Positions 63,876 to 64,000 of a stretch of 64,000 bases of DNA are shown here, in pieces. Each line of letters starts with the position of its first letter. The first letter of the stretch is position 1. A model generated the notes under the pieces. The model made no database searches. It was not told the DNA's origin and saw only the letters and a program-made list of their open reading frames with translations. The DNA comes from Ecdyonurus torrentis (Eukaryota; Arthropoda; Insecta; Ephemeroptera; Heptageniidae), in assembly GCA_949318235.1 (NCBI GenBank), contig OX439128.1, positions 40,922,478 to 40,986,477 on the forward strand, read 5' to 3'. A program made the position numbers and the translations under genes.

Positions 63876-64000
63876 TCTCTCTCTCATCTCTCGCCCTTAT
63901 ATTAAAACCTCCCTATCCTTTATTATAATCAAAAAATATATATGATATCCACCCACCCTATATATGATATATGAATATGTTTATTATTAATATTTGATAT

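Larger units (their letters stand above)
58700..64000. other. ANKS1 3' UTR and downstream intergenic DNA
   Basis: Extremely AT-rich to about 61600, with many AATAAA matches. It then holds a palindromic element (61871-62201), CT tracts (62459-62519 and about 63796-63872) and GC-richer patches near 62565-62640 and 63735-63790. I found no supportable gene; ORFs here are low-complexity or unsupported. Confidence 0.65.

Overview
The window is AT-rich, intron-rich animal DNA, crowded with long (TA)n, (GA/CT)n and (CA)n microsatellites and short palindromic transposable elements. It holds three protein-coding genes, rebuilt here exon by exon from homology, reading frame and GT/AG splice signals. (i) 1-10662, plus strand: the 3' half of a Pax6/eyeless/toy gene (homeodomain and transactivation region; the paired-box exons lie beyond the left edge). 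(ii) 13391-16198, minus strand: a complete nine-exon TM7SF3-type seven-transmembrane gene (568 aa). (iii) 16463-58699, plus strand: a complete seventeen-exon ANKS1/Odin-type gene (ankyrin repeats, two SAM domains, PTB domain; 1378 aa). In each reconstruction the intron phases close and the frame runs open to one stop codon. The Pax6 linker and C-terminal motifs ([17 protein letters not shown], poly-Ala, a tail ending YWPRIQ) look arthropod-like. The strong AT bias and very long simple repeats would fit a crustacean, but that taxonomic step is inference.

Layout. 1-2816 is a Pax6 intron filled mainly by a TIR element (573-2679) that itself contains a small TA-flanked hairpin MITE. 2817-10662 carries five Pax6 exons, with a TTAA-bounded 416-bp MITE in the last intron. 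10663-13390 is the tail-to-tail interval between Pax6 and TM7SF3 and contains another inverted-repeat element. 16199-16462 is a compact head-to-head interval of 264 bp, a probable bidirectional promoter for TM7SF3 and ANKS1, with three CAGCTG E-boxes. 16567-58300 is ANKS1. Its two giant introns (10.7 and 10.3 kb) and several others hold at least eight palindromic or dispersed repeats and most of the microsatellites. 58700-64000 is the ANKS1 3' UTR plus intergenic DNA, with one more palindromic element and no recognisable gene.

The three genes do not form a known pathway. Pax6 is a developmental transcription factor, TM7SF3 a membrane protein, and ANKS1 a phosphotyrosine/SH2/SH3 adaptor. The most interesting leads are: a phase-compatible alternative first exon (ATG CCG TAC G|GTAAGT at 46001-46010) that would make a short SAM-PTB form of ANKS1; a plausible alternative Pax6 C-terminus by intron read-through (9773-9879); three YEN (Grb2-type pYxN) motifs in ANKS1; and a varied set of non-autonomous palindromic elements, including nested ones and one with a microsatellite at its centre. 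I saw no bacterial-type system, CRISPR array, transposase or viral gene.
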